This document shows positions 7,316-19,829 of a DNA stretch of 54,909 nucleotides, piece by piece. Numbering within the stretch: position 1 is the stretch's first letter; each line of letters opens with the position of its first letter. This DNA is from JBHGBM01 sp041946965 (lineage in GTDB: Bacteria; Acidobacteriota; Terriglobia; Bryobacterales; Bryobacteraceae): contig JBHGBM010000031.1 in assembly GCA_041946965.1 (NCBI GenBank), forward strand, positions 1 through 54,909, given 5' to 3'. The position numbers and the translations under genes are program-made. The notes below the pieces were generated by a model that saw only the letters and a list, made by a program, of their open reading frames with translations, was not told the origin of the DNA and searched no databases.

Positions 7316-9005
7316 AGCGAGGAATCTCCTTTCCAAGTTCATAGCACCCCAGGTCCGGCGCGCGGCCGGCGTAGCCGTCGTTAATCGTCGCGATCGGCGT
7401 GCCCGCGTCCACCGCGGCCGAGCCCCGGCGCAGCCGCAGGTCGTACCCGGCGGGCTCGACGGTACGGCCGGGCTCGGGCGGGCCGGCCTTCACAAACACG
7501 TCGTAGTCGAGCGTGAGGCCGTGGCGTTCGTGCCCGGTGGCGCCGGCAAACTCCGCCAGCGTGCGGTAGGACCCCCACGCCTTGCCGTCGAACCAGCGTA
7601 TGGGGCCCTGGCGATACCCGTTGTAGTCGAGCGTGGAGTAATCCGTGAGCGTTCCGGTGCGCACGGCCAGCGCGTTGGGTGAAGCTCCGCTGAGGAACAG
7701 GTTGTTGCGGAAGTGGCCGTTCTGCCAGCGCTCAAAAGACTGGAATCCGGTTCCGGCGCTGGCCAGCGTGTTGTGCCAGGCGACGATGCCGGCCGAGTAG
7801 TTGTGCAATTTCAAGTTGAGCGCCGTCACGCCGTAAACCTCGTTGCGGATGATGTAGACCGGGCCTCCGTAGAACGGCTGCACGGAAATGCCGGTGTGCG
7901 CGTTGAAACAGCGGTTGCGGTAGACGCGGAAGTTGTGCGCCCCGTAGTCGGTTTCGATGCAATCGTCCTGCGCCCAGGAGATCTCGTTGCCGTAGACGTC
8001 ATTGGAGGAGGGCTGCAACTCCGGGTCGTCCACCGGCGGGCCGAAATTGGCCGGCGCAATGCCGTCGCTGAAGCGGCTCACGCGGTTGTGCGCCACCACG
8101 TTGCCGCGCCCGTACATGTTGATGCCGGTGTGGGAGGGCGACATGTAGGCGACCTCCGGGCGCGGATACCAGGTGGGATTCGTGCCGGTCAGGTCGTTAT
8201 CGGCGATGTACCAGTCCCGGGTGCGCTCGGAATACGTGGTGATGCCGTAGATCACGTTGGAAATGCGGCAGCGGCGCACCACCAGGCCCGCCGAGGCGGG
8301 CTGGCCTTTGCGCCCGCCGCCCAGGATGGCGTGCCGGGCGTTGCGCATCGTCAGGTTTTCGAACATGAGGTAATCGGCGCGCTGCACGTCGAGCAGGTCG
8401 CCCTCGAGGCCGGGGCCTTCGAGGATCGCCTCGCCATCCACGCCGCCGCGGAAGACGATCGGCTTTCCCGGCTCGCCCGAACGGTCGAAGGTGAAGGGAC
8501 CGCGGTAGACGCCCGCGTGCAGCAACAGGATGTCGCCCGGCCGGGCTTCGCGGTACAGCGCCATGAGGTCCCGGTTCGGGTAAACATCCAGCTTGCGCCC
8601 GCCCTCGAAGGCGCGCGGCACGTCGCGCGTGACGGCTGTGAAGGTACGGGTTTCGCCGCCGCCGTCGGGGTCCTTGAGTTCCACCCGCACTTCGTATTTC
8701 GTCCCCGGCTGGAGGGACAGGACGCTCGAGGCAAACAGATTGCCCGCGCGCCACGGCCCGTAATCGCGGTTGACCAGCTCGCGCGCCACGCGCAGCATGG
8801 GCAGGCCCGGTTTCCACTGCCGCGCGCCGGCTTCGCGGAAGCTGACCGCCGCGGCGGCGTTGCGGTTGTCGTCGCCTTCGATGTACCAGCGGAAACCCAG
8901 GTTCTCCAACGTGGGCCGCTCGATCAGCAGGCGGCCCGGCTGCACGCGGTCCCCGGCCCGCGCGCCCGCGGTTGCCAGCGCCAGCGCAAGGATTACCAAC
9001 CTCAT
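7299..9005 (-). CDS. Secreted right-handed beta-helix protein
   Basis: A 568-residue protein with a Sec signal peptide (MRLVILALALATAGARA). A fibronectin-like N-terminal region to about residue 130 ends in KYEVRVELKDPDG. Repeated short beta-helix rungs rich in Asn and Gly follow (RNARHAILGG, CRISNVIYGI, NEISWAQDDCIETD, RNRCFNAHTGI, NNLFLSGAS). This resembles the right-handed beta-helix of pectate lyases and alginate epimerases. The C-terminal SAAVDAGTPIATINDGYAG motif is common in secreted beta-helix proteins of the PbH1 class. The reading frame stays open far upstream, but the signal peptide fixes the start at 9005. It heads a probable glycan-degrading operon with the lyase-like and ROK genes. 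Confidence 0.8.
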   Translation of the reverse strand: MRLVILALALATAGARAGDRVQPGRLLIERPTLENLGFRWYIEGDDNRNAAAAVSFREAGARQWKPGLPMLRVARELVNRDYGPWRAGNLFASSVLSLQPGTKYEVRVELKDPDGGGETRTFTAVTRDVPRAFEGGRKLDVYPNRDLMALYREARPGDILLLHAGVYRGPFTFDRSGEPGKPIVFRGGVDGEAILEGPGLEGDLLDVQRADYLMFENLTMRNARHAILGGGRKGQPASAGLVVRRCRISNVIYGITTYSERTRDWYIADNDLTGTNPTWYPRPEVAYMSPSHTGINMYGRGNVVAHNRVSRFSDGIAPANFGPPVDDPELQPSSNDVYGNEISWAQDDCIETDYGAHNFRVYRNRCFNAHTGISVQPFYGGPVYIIRNEVYGVTALNLKLHNYSAGIVAWHNTLASAGTGFQSFERWQNGHFRNNLFLSGASPNALAVRTGTLTDYSTLDYNGYRQGPIRWFDGKAWGSYRTLAEFAGATGHERHGLTLDYDVFVKAGPPEPGRTVEPAGYDLRLRRGSAAVDAGTPIATINDGYAGRAPDLGCYELGKEIPRYGPRN

Positions 9006-9068
9006 CCCGCCAATTGTAATGCCGTACGCTGCGTGGTTGGTTAGAATAGGATGCGCAGGATGGCCCAT

Positions 9069-9667
9069 ATGACCAAGCTCACGCTCGCAACGAGCAGCAC
9101 ACTCTTCCTGATCCTGACGGCGTGCTCGACCGAAAGTCCTAAGAGCGCCGTTCCCAAGAAAGCCGAGGAGCCGGCCAAGCCTGTTTCCGGCATGACCGCG
9201 CTGTACCGCATGTATCAGCCCGCGCGCGCGTGGGCCCCTGACATCCAGGTGCTCACACTGAAGAGCTTGAACGTGGAAGGCGTGGCGCCGGAGCGCGGCA
9301 AGGCCGGGGCATGGGAAGCGACGTTTGTCTCGCCCGGCAAGGGCCGCGCCCGCGGCTGGACGTATTCGGTGGTGGAGGGCCCCGGCAACCTGCACAAAGG
9401 GCCGTTCGCCGGCATGGAGGAAGCCTGGAGCGGCTCGCGCGGCCAGGCCAAGCCCTTCCTGATCGCCGCGGTGAAGACCGACACCGACGCCGCCTACCAG
9501 ACGGCGCTCAAGAAAGCCGCCGAGTACGAGAAGAAGAACCCCAACAAGCCGATCCAGTTCCTGCTCGAGTACACCGGCCGCCACCCCGATCCCGCCTGGC
9601 GCGTGCTCTGGGGCGAGTCGATCGGCACCAGCAACTTTTCTGTTCTGGTGGACGCGACCACGGGGAA

Positions 9668-9689
<22 letters not shown>
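9069..9689 (+). CDS. Putative lipoprotein of unknown function
   Basis: A 206-residue protein with a lipoprotein signal (LFLILTAC, Cys19) and a Lys/Pro-rich linker. The body ends in WRVLWGESIGTSNFSVLVD and TTGNYL, which recalls a PepSY-like strand in which a residue change is recorded as 'DATTG'. I chose the ATG at 9069 because AGGA lies 8 nt before it; ATGs at 9051 and 9060 are in frame, but a TAGAAT box at 9042-9047 would place the transcript start too close to them. Its 3' end overlaps the 3' end of czcA by 22 bp on the other strand. The function is not known. Confidence 0.65.
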
Positions 9690-12798
<3,109 letters not shown>

Positions 12799-12802
<4 letters not shown>

Positions 12803-14025
12803 TCCTGATGCCCCAGTTCGCCCTTCCGGATTTCGGACTTGAGCAGGAAGGAGCCTTCCGTGATCACGGCTTCACCCTCGGCGATGCCGTCGAGGACCTC
12901 CACCCATCCTTCCGCCGCCTGTCCGAGCCGCACCACGCGCTGGTCGAAGCGTTCCCCTGCTTTCACGAACACAACCGTTGCGCCGTCCAGGTTCTGCACG
13001 GCGCCGGAGGGTATCGCGAGAACAGGCCGCGCGGCCCGGGTGGGGATGCGAACCGTGGCGAACATTTCGAGCTTCAGCAGGTCCTGAGGGTTGGGCGCTT
13101 CCACGCGCACCTTGGCGGTGCGAGTGTTCGGGTCGAGCACGTCGCTCACGTAGGTGATCCGGCCGGGGAAGGTGCGCCCGGGATAGGAGGAGACCGCCAC
13201 CTCCGCCTGCTGGCCTTCGCGAACGGAATCGATGTCCTTTTCGTAGACATCCGCCTGGACCCAGACCGTGGAGAGGTCGGCAATGGTCATGAGCGCTTCC
13301 TGGTTGCCGACGGTCTCGCCGGGCGCGGCGCGGAACTCGGTGATTACACCCGCGAACGGCGCCGCCAGGGTGCTGTGCGAACGCTCGCGGTGATACTCGC
13401 GGCCCTGCCGCGGATCCAGCTTTCCGATCTCCGGATCGGTCATCCCGAAGCGGTGCAGCTTCTCCTCGATCTTGGCCGCGCCCGCCTTGCGGCCCTCCAC
13501 GGTGGCCAGCGCGTTCCTGTATTCGGCTTCGCGCCGCTGGAACTCGGCCCTGGCAATGGCGCCCAGATCGACCAGGTTCCTGGCGCGCTCGAGCGCGCGG
13601 TGGGCCACCTCGGCTTCGGCCGCGGCCTTCTGCAATTCGGCGAGCGCGGAGAGATATTCGCCGATGGCCTCGCCGAGTTCGACGTTATCGTAGGCCAGCA
13701 GCCGCTGGCCGGCGCGCACGCGGTCGCCCAGCCGCACGTAAACGTTGTCGATGCGGCCGCGGGCCAGCGCGCGGATGTGGGCCACGCGCGAGCCGTTGGC
13801 CTGCACGCTGCCGGTGACCCGGATGCTCCGGCCCAGCGCGCGGACCTGGGCCTGGGCGAACTGAACGCCGAACTTGCGCTGGACCTCGGGGCTGAGCGCG
13901 AGCGCGGCGGGAGTTTCTTCATGGATCTCCGTGCGAGAATCGTGCCGCGGCGCGGCGGTTTTGCGGCCGGCGTAGAATGCGGCGCCCGCCACCGCGGCCG
14001 CCGCAATCACGAAATACCTGTTCAT
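12799..14025 (-). CDS. czcB: RND periplasmic adaptor, CzcB-like
   Basis: A 408-residue membrane fusion protein. An N-terminal anchor helix (YFVIAAAAVAGAAFYAG) is followed by a lipoyl-type half-motif (RGRIDNVYVRLGDRVRAG), a long helical hairpin at about residues 120-190, the second half-motif (APFAGVITEFRAAPGETV), a beta-barrel (WVQADVYEKDI, SYPGRTFPGRITYVSDVLD) and a membrane-proximal end. It joins the pump to the outer-membrane channel and may pass metal ions to the pump. His-rich stretches near residues 28-35 (RHDSRTEIHEE) could bind metal. It overlaps czcC and czcA by 4 bp each. Confidence 0.9.
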
Positions 14026-15272
14026 CTGAGCACCTCGGTGGCGGCCACGGCGCGCTCCAACTCGGCCACGGCAATGTTGGCTTCTCTTAACAGATCGGTG
14101 TAGGCGCGCTGCGTTTCGAGCAGCCTGCGCTGCTCGTTGATCACGTCCAGCAGCCGCAGTTCGCCGAGCTCGTAAGCGCCGCGCACGATGCGGAGGTTCT
14201 CCTCCGATTGCCGCACCACGCCGGGCGCGAAGATATCGAGCGCGCGGCGGGCCGCGTCATAGCGGCTGACCGCCGCGATAACCTCGTTGCGGGCCGAACG
14301 CTCCAGCGCCTCGCGCCGGAGCCTCGCGGCACGCCTGCGCGCGACCGCCGCTTCGATATTCCCCTGGTTGCGGTTGCGCACCGGCAGCGAGATGGAGACG
14401 CCCGCCGCCAGCAGGTTGTCGCGGTCGCGCAGCGGAAAGGGCTGATCGAAGCGCGACTGCACGTGCGCATAGCGTCCCGTCAGAACCACGTCCGGCGCCG
14501 CCTGGGATTGCGCCAGGCGGAGCTGCGCCCCGGCGATCCGCTCTTCGACGCGCGCGGCCTGGATATCCGGCCGCTGGGCGAGCGCGCGCCGCGCCAGTTC
14601 TTCCGAATCGGCCGCAAGCGCGGGCGCGGCCAGCGGCTCGGCGACGCGCAACGTGCCACCCTCGTCCATCCCGGCCAGCAGTTTCAGGTCGAGGACCACG
14701 CGCTCCACCTGGCTCTCGAACAGCAGCCTGTCGGAGTCGATGCGGTTGGCTTCCACCTGTAACAGGCTCTCTTCGAGCGGCGCGCCCTCGCCTTCGCGGA
14801 CGCGCGCCTGGGCCAGCTTGCGCCCGGTGTGGGTCAGATCCAGCGCGCGCCGCGCGTTGCCCAGGTTGCGCATGGCGGCGAGGGCCTCGACGTAGCGCGT
14901 TCTCACCTGCGCGCGCAACAGCCGCTCGCGGTCGGCCACCTCGAGCGCCGCCAGCTCCGCCTCGAGTTGGGCCGTCTCGACGCGCCGTTCGCGCTTTCCG
15001 CCGCGCTCCAGGACGTGCGAATATCCCAGCTCGAACTGGCGCTCCCCGCGGCTGGCGAACAGGTCGCCGTTGGCCACGGAAACATCCAGGGACGGATTGG
15101 GCCGCAGCCCCGCCTGGCGCAACAGGCCTTGCGCCTCCCCCACCCGCTGCCGCGCGGCCAGCAGATCGGGGTTGTGAGCCAGGGCGTGCTCCACCAGTTG
15201 TTGGAGCGAGGTTACCGTCGTTTGCGCAAACGCAACGGCGGCAAACAGAAAAGCCCAGCAAAAATACCGCAT
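14022..15272 (-). CDS. czcC: TolC-family outer membrane factor, CzcC-like
   Basis: A 416-residue protein with a signal peptide (FLFAAVAFAQ) and two copies of the outer-membrane efflux helical repeat. The first covers LVEHALAHNPDLLAARQRVGEAQGLLRQAGLRPNPSLD and on. The second starts with ELARRALAQRPDIQAARVEERIAGAQLRLAQ. The family forms trimeric channels that span the outer membrane and the periplasm. It lies 48 bp after a small Cys-rich secreted protein and overlaps czcB by 4 bp, so it belongs to one efflux operon. Confidence 0.9.
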   Translation of the reverse strand: MRYFCWAFLFAAVAFAQTTVTSLQQLVEHALAHNPDLLAARQRVGEAQGLLRQAGLRPNPSLDVSVANGDLFASRGERQFELGYSHVLERGGKRERRVETAQLEAELAALEVADRERLLRAQVRTRYVEALAAMRNLGNARRALDLTHTGRKLAQARVREGEGAPLEESLLQVEANRIDSDRLLFESQVERVVLDLKLLAGMDEGGTLRVAEPLAAPALAADSEELARRALAQRPDIQAARVEERIAGAQLRLAQSQAAPDVVLTGRYAHVQSRFDQPFPLRDRDNLLAAGVSISLPVRNRNQGNIEAAVARRRAARLRREALERSARNEVIAAVSRYDAARRALDIFAPGVVRQSEENLRIVRGAYELGELRLLDVINEQRRLLETQRAYTDLLREANIAVAELERAVAATEVLR

Positions 15273-15320
15273 CGTTTTTCTCCGGCTGTTGAATTCTCTT
15301 CCCGCGAAAAGGGAAGGATC

Positions 15321-15683
15321 TCAGCAGCGGAGCGGAGAAGCGGCGGCCAATACGCGGGAAACGGGCGGCAGTTCGACGCGGCGTGCCGGCGCCTGGACGG
15401 CCACGGAACGAAACGCCACGCGCTCGAGCGGCAGGGCATAGCCGCCGTCGTGACCCGCGGCGGTGAATGCCGAACCGGTATCGATGTCCGTGCAGCTCGT
15501 GCAATCAACGGCGCCGTACAGGCTGGCCCCGTGCCCCCGGTGAGGCGCGCAGCATCCTGCGTTGAAACGCTCCAACTCGACGTGGCCCGCAGAGGAGACG
15601 CACAACACCATGCTGAAGCCGGTCCACTGCGCCACCAGGAGCAGGCAGACCAACAGCATCGAACTTATGGAGCCGCGTTTCAT
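15321..15683 (-). CDS. Small secreted Cys/His protein heading the czc genes
   Basis: A 120-residue protein with a signal peptide or anchor (SSMLLVCLLLVAQWTGFSMVLC). After it come GHVELERF, a Cys-Cys pair (44, 45) with His48 and His51, and Cys61-x-x-Cys64 in CTSCTDID. Small proteins with this order of His, CC and CxxC motifs are found in front of heavy-metal RND operons in several phyla (from memory). It is probably a periplasmic metal-binding accessory. I chose the start at 15683; longer in-frame starts would run into the LOG gene. The Cys ligands are seen; the metal role is inferred. Confidence 0.6.
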   Translation of the reverse strand: MKRGSISSMLLVCLLLVAQWTGFSMVLCVSSAGHVELERFNAGCCAPHRGHGASLYGAVDCTSCTDIDTGSAFTAAGHDGGYALPLERVAFRSVAVQAPARRVELPPVSRVLAAASPLRC

Positions 15684-15708
15684 GCGGTAATCGATGATGT
15701 TACCAGAC

Positions 15709-16506
15709 TCATGCACCCGCCGGCTTCTGTGGATTGCGCGACTTGGCAATGGCCGGCGTTTCCGGCGTCTCCGGCTGGAGCGCGTACACCATGAGTTCCT
15801 TCTTCAGAATCTCAAAGGCGGTCTGCGGATCGTCGGCATACTGGAACAGGTTCAGGTCCTCGGGGCTGATCATCCCGTAGCGCACCAGCGCGTCGAAATT
15901 GATGATCTCCTTCCAGTACGTGGAACCGTACAGCACGATGGCGACCTTCTTGGCCAGTTTCTGCGTCTGCACCAGGGTGAGCAGTTCGAGCATCTCATCC
16001 AGGGTGCCGAACCCGCCCGGGAAGACCACCAGCGCCTTGGCGAGATACGCGAACCAGAACTTGCGCATGAAGAAGTAGTGGAACTCGAAGCTCAACTCCG
16101 GGGTGATGTAAGGGTTGGGAAACTGCTCAAAGGGCAGGCCGATATTGAGGCCGATGTTCTTGCACCCCACGTCCGCGGCGCCGCGGTTGGCGGCTTCCAT
16201 GATCCCCGGGCCTCCGCCGGAGCAGATCACAAAGCGGTGCGTGCTGTTGGTGAACTGGTCGGCCCACTCCGCAAGCATCGCGGCGAGTTGGCGGGCTTCG
16301 TGGTAATAGCGGCTGAGCGGCCCGTCTTCGCCCAGGCGCGCCGAACCGAAAAACACCACCGTGTCGCGGATGCGCTCGCGGCGGAAGTGCGCCAGCGGCT
16401 CCAGAAATTCCGTGAGGATGCGGATGGCCCGCGCATCCGGGCTGTTCAGGAACTTTTCGTTCAGGTAAGCGACGGGGCGCCGCGCGCCGTGTTCAGGATT
16501 TGACAT
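15709..16506 (-). CDS. LOG family protein (TIGR00730-like)
   Basis: A 265-residue cytoplasmic Rossmann-like protein with the two LOG signatures: GGGPGIMEAANRGA near residue 97 and PGGFGTLDEMLELLTLVQT near residue 168. LOG enzymes split nucleoside 5'-monophosphates into a base and ribose 5-phosphate; in plants this frees cytokinins. The N-terminus is longer than in short LOG proteins. Its start overlaps lpxD by 14 bp, and its stop lies 25 bp before the small secreted protein. The true substrate in this organism is unknown. Confidence 0.85.
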   Translation of the reverse strand: MSNPEHGARRPVAYLNEKFLNSPDARAIRILTEFLEPLAHFRRERIRDTVVFFGSARLGEDGPLSRYYHEARQLAAMLAEWADQFTNSTHRFVICSGGGPGIMEAANRGAADVGCKNIGLNIGLPFEQFPNPYITPELSFEFHYFFMRKFWFAYLAKALVVFPGGFGTLDEMLELLTLVQTQKLAKKVAIVLYGSTYWKEIINFDALVRYGMISPEDLNLFQYADDPQTAFEILKKELMVYALQPETPETPAIAKSRNPQKPAGA

Positions 16507-17518
16507 GTTGCTCCAGTTGTTCCACTCGTTTCTTCAGTTCCCGCACGGTCTTGAACAGCTCGGGCAGCTTCGGGAAAGCCGTGACGGCGCGCAGCCATTC
16601 GTTGGCGGCGAAGGCCGGCGAGCCGGAAATGCGCGCGCCCTCGGGTACATCTCCGCCAATGCCGCTCTGCGCATAGACGACGGCATTATCGTGTACGGTC
16701 AGGTGTCCGGAGACCCCGACCTGCCCGGCCAGAAGCACGTTCTTCTCCAGAATGGAGCTGCCGGCCAGGCCGGTTTGGGCGCAAATGATATTGTCCTCGC
16801 CCACCACGCAGGCATGGCCCACCTGCACCAGGCTGTCGATCTTCGCCCCGCGTTTCACCCGCGTTTCCCCCACCGTGGCGCGGTCCACGGAGGTGAGGGT
16901 CTGCACCTCCACGTCGTCCTCGATCACGGTGACGCCCGATTGCGCGATCTTCCGGTGCGTGCCGTCTTCGCGTTTGGCGAAACCGAAGCCGTCGCCGCCG
17001 ATCACCACTCCGTTTTGCAGAATCACGCGGTTGCCCACGCGGCAGAACTCCCGGACCACGGCATGCGAATGCGCCGTGAAATCGTCGCCGATCTGCGCGC
17101 CCTCGTAGATCACGACGTGGGGATGGAGCACGGCGTTGCGGCCGATGGTGACGCGCTCGCCCACCGCGGCGAAAGGCGCGATGGAGGCGTTCTCCCCGAT
17201 GACCGCGCTCGCCGCCACATAGGCCAGCGGGTGAATACCCGGCGCCGGGCGCGGCGGGCAGTAAAACAGGTCCAGGGCGCGGGCGAAGTCCAGGTAGGGA
17301 TTGCGCGAGATCAACAGGGCGAGCGGCGCTTCGATTCTTTCCGGGACGATGATGGCCGCCGCGCGGCTCCGCCTGACCTTATGCGCGTACTTGGGATTGG
17401 CAAGAAAGGTGATCTCGCTGGGGCCGGCGTGCTCCATGCCGGCCACGCCCGCGATTTCCGTTTCGGGGTCGCCGATCAGTTCGCAGCCGAGCGCGGCGGC
17501 GATATCGCGAAGTTTCAC
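16493..17518 (-). CDS. lpxD: UDP-3-O-acylglucosamine N-acyltransferase
   Basis: A 341-residue enzyme of lipid A synthesis that adds the second 3-hydroxyacyl chain to UDP-3-O-acylglucosamine. An N-terminal uridine-binding domain (residues 1-100, EITFLANPKYAHKVR) precedes a left-handed beta-helix of hexapeptide repeats. The active-site His lies in DSLVQVGHACVVGEDN, and GGDGFGFA is also typical. The C-terminal coiled coil is EQLEQHVKS. Standard length. It shows that the organism makes lipopolysaccharide. It follows the NHL gene by 16 bp and overlaps the LOG gene. Confidence 0.93.
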   Translation of the reverse strand: MKLRDIAAALGCELIGDPETEIAGVAGMEHAGPSEITFLANPKYAHKVRRSRAAAIIVPERIEAPLALLISRNPYLDFARALDLFYCPPRPAPGIHPLAYVAASAVIGENASIAPFAAVGERVTIGRNAVLHPHVVIYEGAQIGDDFTAHSHAVVREFCRVGNRVILQNGVVIGGDGFGFAKREDGTHRKIAQSGVTVIEDDVEVQTLTSVDRATVGETRVKRGAKIDSLVQVGHACVVGEDNIICAQTGLAGSSILEKNVLLAGQVGVSGHLTVHDNAVVYAQSGIGGDVPEGARISGSPAFAANEWLRAVTAFPKLPELFKTVRELKKRVEQLEQHVKS

Positions 17519-17534
17519 AATAAAAGTCTAGCAA

Positions 17535-18461
17535 CTAGCGCGGGCGCCACCGGAACACGTTTCCGGTCAGGCTGCCGATAAAGATCTCGCCCCCCGGGTT
17601 CAGGGTGATCCAGTGTCCGGGAGACTCCATCGACCCGATGATCCTGCCCGTGGCGGGGTCGATCTTCATGATGCGGCCCGCCAGGGTGTCGTAGACGGCG
17701 TTCTCGCGGTTGTTGCGGTGCGTGACGATCCACATCTCGTCGCGCGGGCCGATATGCATGCCCTGCGTGGCGCCCAGGTGGGTCCATTCGCGCAGGAACT
17801 TGCCCTCGGCGTCGAAGATCTGTATGCGGTTGTTCTCGCGGTCGCTCACGTAGACCGTGCCGCGGGAATCGGTCTGCACCACGTGCGGCAGGTTGAACTG
17901 GCCCGGTCCGCTGCCTTTGGTTCCCCACGCTTTCAGGAACTCGCCCTGGGCGGAGAACTTCACCACGCGCGAGTTGCCGTAGCCGTCGGAAACATAGAAG
18001 CTGCCGTCGGACGCGAAGGCCACATCGGTCGGCTTGTTGAAAGTCTTTTCGTCGCAGCCGGGCGCGCCCTTGGCGCCCCATTGCCGCAGCAGCAGGCCTT
18101 CGCCGGTGAATTCGAAAACCTGGTGCAGCCCGGTATCCGTAATCCACAGGTGGTCCTGCTTATCGATGCGGAGCCCGTGCGGGCTGGAGAAGAACCCTTT
18201 GCCCCAGCCGCGGAGGTAACGGCCCTCGGCGTCGAAGACCACCATGGGGTCGGCCTTATCGCCGCGGTGAAAGACGTAGACGCGGCCGGCGGAATCGACG
18301 CCTACCGAGGAAACACGCCCGAACTTCCATCCCGCCGGCATGGTGTCCGGCTCTTCGCCGAAGCGTATGTGGACGCGGTAATCGAGGTTCCCGCCTTCGT
18401 GCGGGTACCATCCGGTTTGTTGCGCGGCGCTCATCATGGCAAGCATCACCACGGTCTTCAT
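17535..18461 (-). CDS. Secreted NHL-repeat protein
   Basis: A 308-residue protein with a short N-terminal hydrophobic stretch (KTVVMLAMMSA) and at least five NHL-type repeats, for example HGLRIDKQDHLWITDTG, DVAFASDGSFYVSDGY, VVQTDSRGTVYVSDRENNRIQIF and WITLNPGGEIFIGSL. They should form a beta-propeller like peptidyl-alpha-hydroxyglycine alpha-amidating lyase, but no metal or catalytic residues could be assigned. I chose the ATG at 18461 because the earlier part of the frame is an artefact over the next gene. It lies between a Tat oxidoreductase (19 bp upstream) and lpxD. A sensor or binding role is possible. Confidence 0.75.
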   Translation of the reverse strand: MKTVVMLAMMSAAQQTGWYPHEGGNLDYRVHIRFGEEPDTMPAGWKFGRVSSVGVDSAGRVYVFHRGDKADPMVVFDAEGRYLRGWGKGFFSSPHGLRIDKQDHLWITDTGLHQVFEFTGEGLLLRQWGAKGAPGCDEKTFNKPTDVAFASDGSFYVSDGYGNSRVVKFSAQGEFLKAWGTKGSGPGQFNLPHVVQTDSRGTVYVSDRENNRIQIFDAEGKFLREWTHLGATQGMHIGPRDEMWIVTHRNNRENAVYDTLAGRIMKIDPATGRIIGSMESPGHWITLNPGGEIFIGSLTGNVFRWRPR

Positions 18462-18480
18462 AGCAGTGGTTCGTATTGGG

Positions 18481-19806
18481 TCACGGCAGCTTGTACGGCG
18501 CGCGGTAGCGGTACGAGAGCAGCCGGTTGGCGGCTTCGTCGTTGGTGAAACGCTCGGCCTTGGCGTCCCACTCGAGGAACTTGCGGGTGCGGAGCGCGAT
18601 TCCCGCCAGCAGCGTATTGGCGGTCGAGATGTGGCCGATTTCGATGTCGCAGTTGCACAGGGCGCGGCTCTTGACGCAATCCAGGAAATTGCGCGCATGG
18701 AAGGCCGTATCCTGGCTGCCCTTGCCGGTCTTCGGCTCGATCGCCGCCTTCTTCGACGGCGCGTAACCTTTCTCGCTTTCGCGGTCAAGCGGCGTGCGCG
18801 CGTAGGACTGTATGTCCGTGATCTTCTCCGGCACGACTTCCCAACTGCGGCTGCTGATGTACATGGTGCCCTTGGTGCCGCGCAGTTCCATCTCCACGCC
18901 GGGCCGGCTGCCGGAGGCGCCGTTGGCCTCCGACTGCACGAAGGACATCATGGTTCCGCCGTCCCACATCCACAGGGCCTCCATGGTGTCCGGGATTTCG
19001 CGGTTGTCCTGGACGGCGATTTTCCCTCCCATGGCGGCGGTCGCCTTGGCGTAATCCTTGCCCAGGCACCAGCGGATCATGTCCATGTAGTGCACGCCGT
19101 AATTGGTAAGCTGGCCGCCGGAGTAATTGTAGAACCAGCGGAACTTGTAGTAAGTGCGGTTGGCGTTGTAAGGAACCTTGGGCGCGGGGCCGAGCCACAG
19201 GTCCCATTCCTTCTCGTTGGGCGGCGGTCCGTCCGGCGGATTGCCGATGCCCTTGGGGTACATGTTGTTGATGTGGAACGCGCGGCACAAGGTAACCTGG
19301 CCGATGCCGCCGCCGCGCACGAAGTCCGCGGCTTCCTTCAGCCACCCGCAGGACCGGCGATGGATGCCCACCTGGCTCACGCGTTTGGTCTGGCGCGCCA
19401 CCTCCACCATGCGGCGGCCTTCGCGCACGGTGAGGGAAAGCGGCTTTTCCACGTAGGCGTCCTTGCCCGCGTTGCAGGCGTCGATGAACATCAGCGCATG
19501 CCAGTGGTCGGGCGTGGCGATGACCACGGCGTCCACGTCCTTGTCTTCAAGCAGCTTGTGGTAATCGGCGTATTTTTTTGGCGTGGCGCGCGACTTCTTG
19601 ACGGCGAAATTCATGTAGTCATCGCGCAGGTCGCAGACGGCGACGGTCTGCTGGTCGCCGTGCTCGAGAAACGCGTCGTGCACTTGGTCGCCGCGGTTGC
19701 CCAGACCGATGTAGCCCATGTGCACGCGGTCGTTCGCGCCTAGAATGCGGGAATAGCTCAGTGCGCCGGCCATTCCGGTGGTGAAGAGTCTACGAGTGAC
19801 TTCCAT
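18481..19806 (-). CDS. Tat-exported Gfo/Idh/MocA oxidoreductase (first copy)
   Basis: A 441-residue protein. TRRLFTTGMAG at the start is a Tat signal. Then come the dinucleotide fold (YIGLGNRGDQVHDAF, VCDLRDDY) and the EKP motif (AYVEKPLSLTVREGR), in which the Lys is catalytic in the family. The C-terminal half has a typical substrate-binding sheet. These enzymes oxidise or reduce sugars and polyols with NAD(P), and Tat-exported acidobacterial members are common. The start lies 23 bp from the start of a glycerophosphodiesterase on the other strand, a very short divergent gap. The substrate is unknown. Confidence 0.85.
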   Translation of the reverse strand: MEVTRRLFTTGMAGALSYSRILGANDRVHMGYIGLGNRGDQVHDAFLEHGDQQTVAVCDLRDDYMNFAVKKSRATPKKYADYHKLLEDKDVDAVVIATPDHWHALMFIDACNAGKDAYVEKPLSLTVREGRRMVEVARQTKRVSQVGIHRRSCGWLKEAADFVRGGGIGQVTLCRAFHINNMYPKGIGNPPDGPPPNEKEWDLWLGPAPKVPYNANRTYYKFRWFYNYSGGQLTNYGVHYMDMIRWCLGKDYAKATAAMGGKIAVQDNREIPDTMEALWMWDGGTMMSFVQSEANGASGSRPGVEMELRGTKGTMYISSRSWEVVPEKITDIQSYARTPLDRESEKGYAPSKKAAIEPKTGKGSQDTAFHARNFLDCVKSRALCNCDIEIGHISTANTLLAGIALRTRKFLEWDAKAERFTNDEAANRLLSYRYRAPYKLP

Positions 19807-19829
19807 AGTGTGAATGCTATTGTAATGGA

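Noticed and set aside
4904..7384. Long plus-strand open frame over the ROK and heparinase genes
   Set aside because: It lies wholly antisense to two clear genes, and its product is rich in Arg, Gly and Ala with no known motif. Such frames are common in GC-rich DNA.
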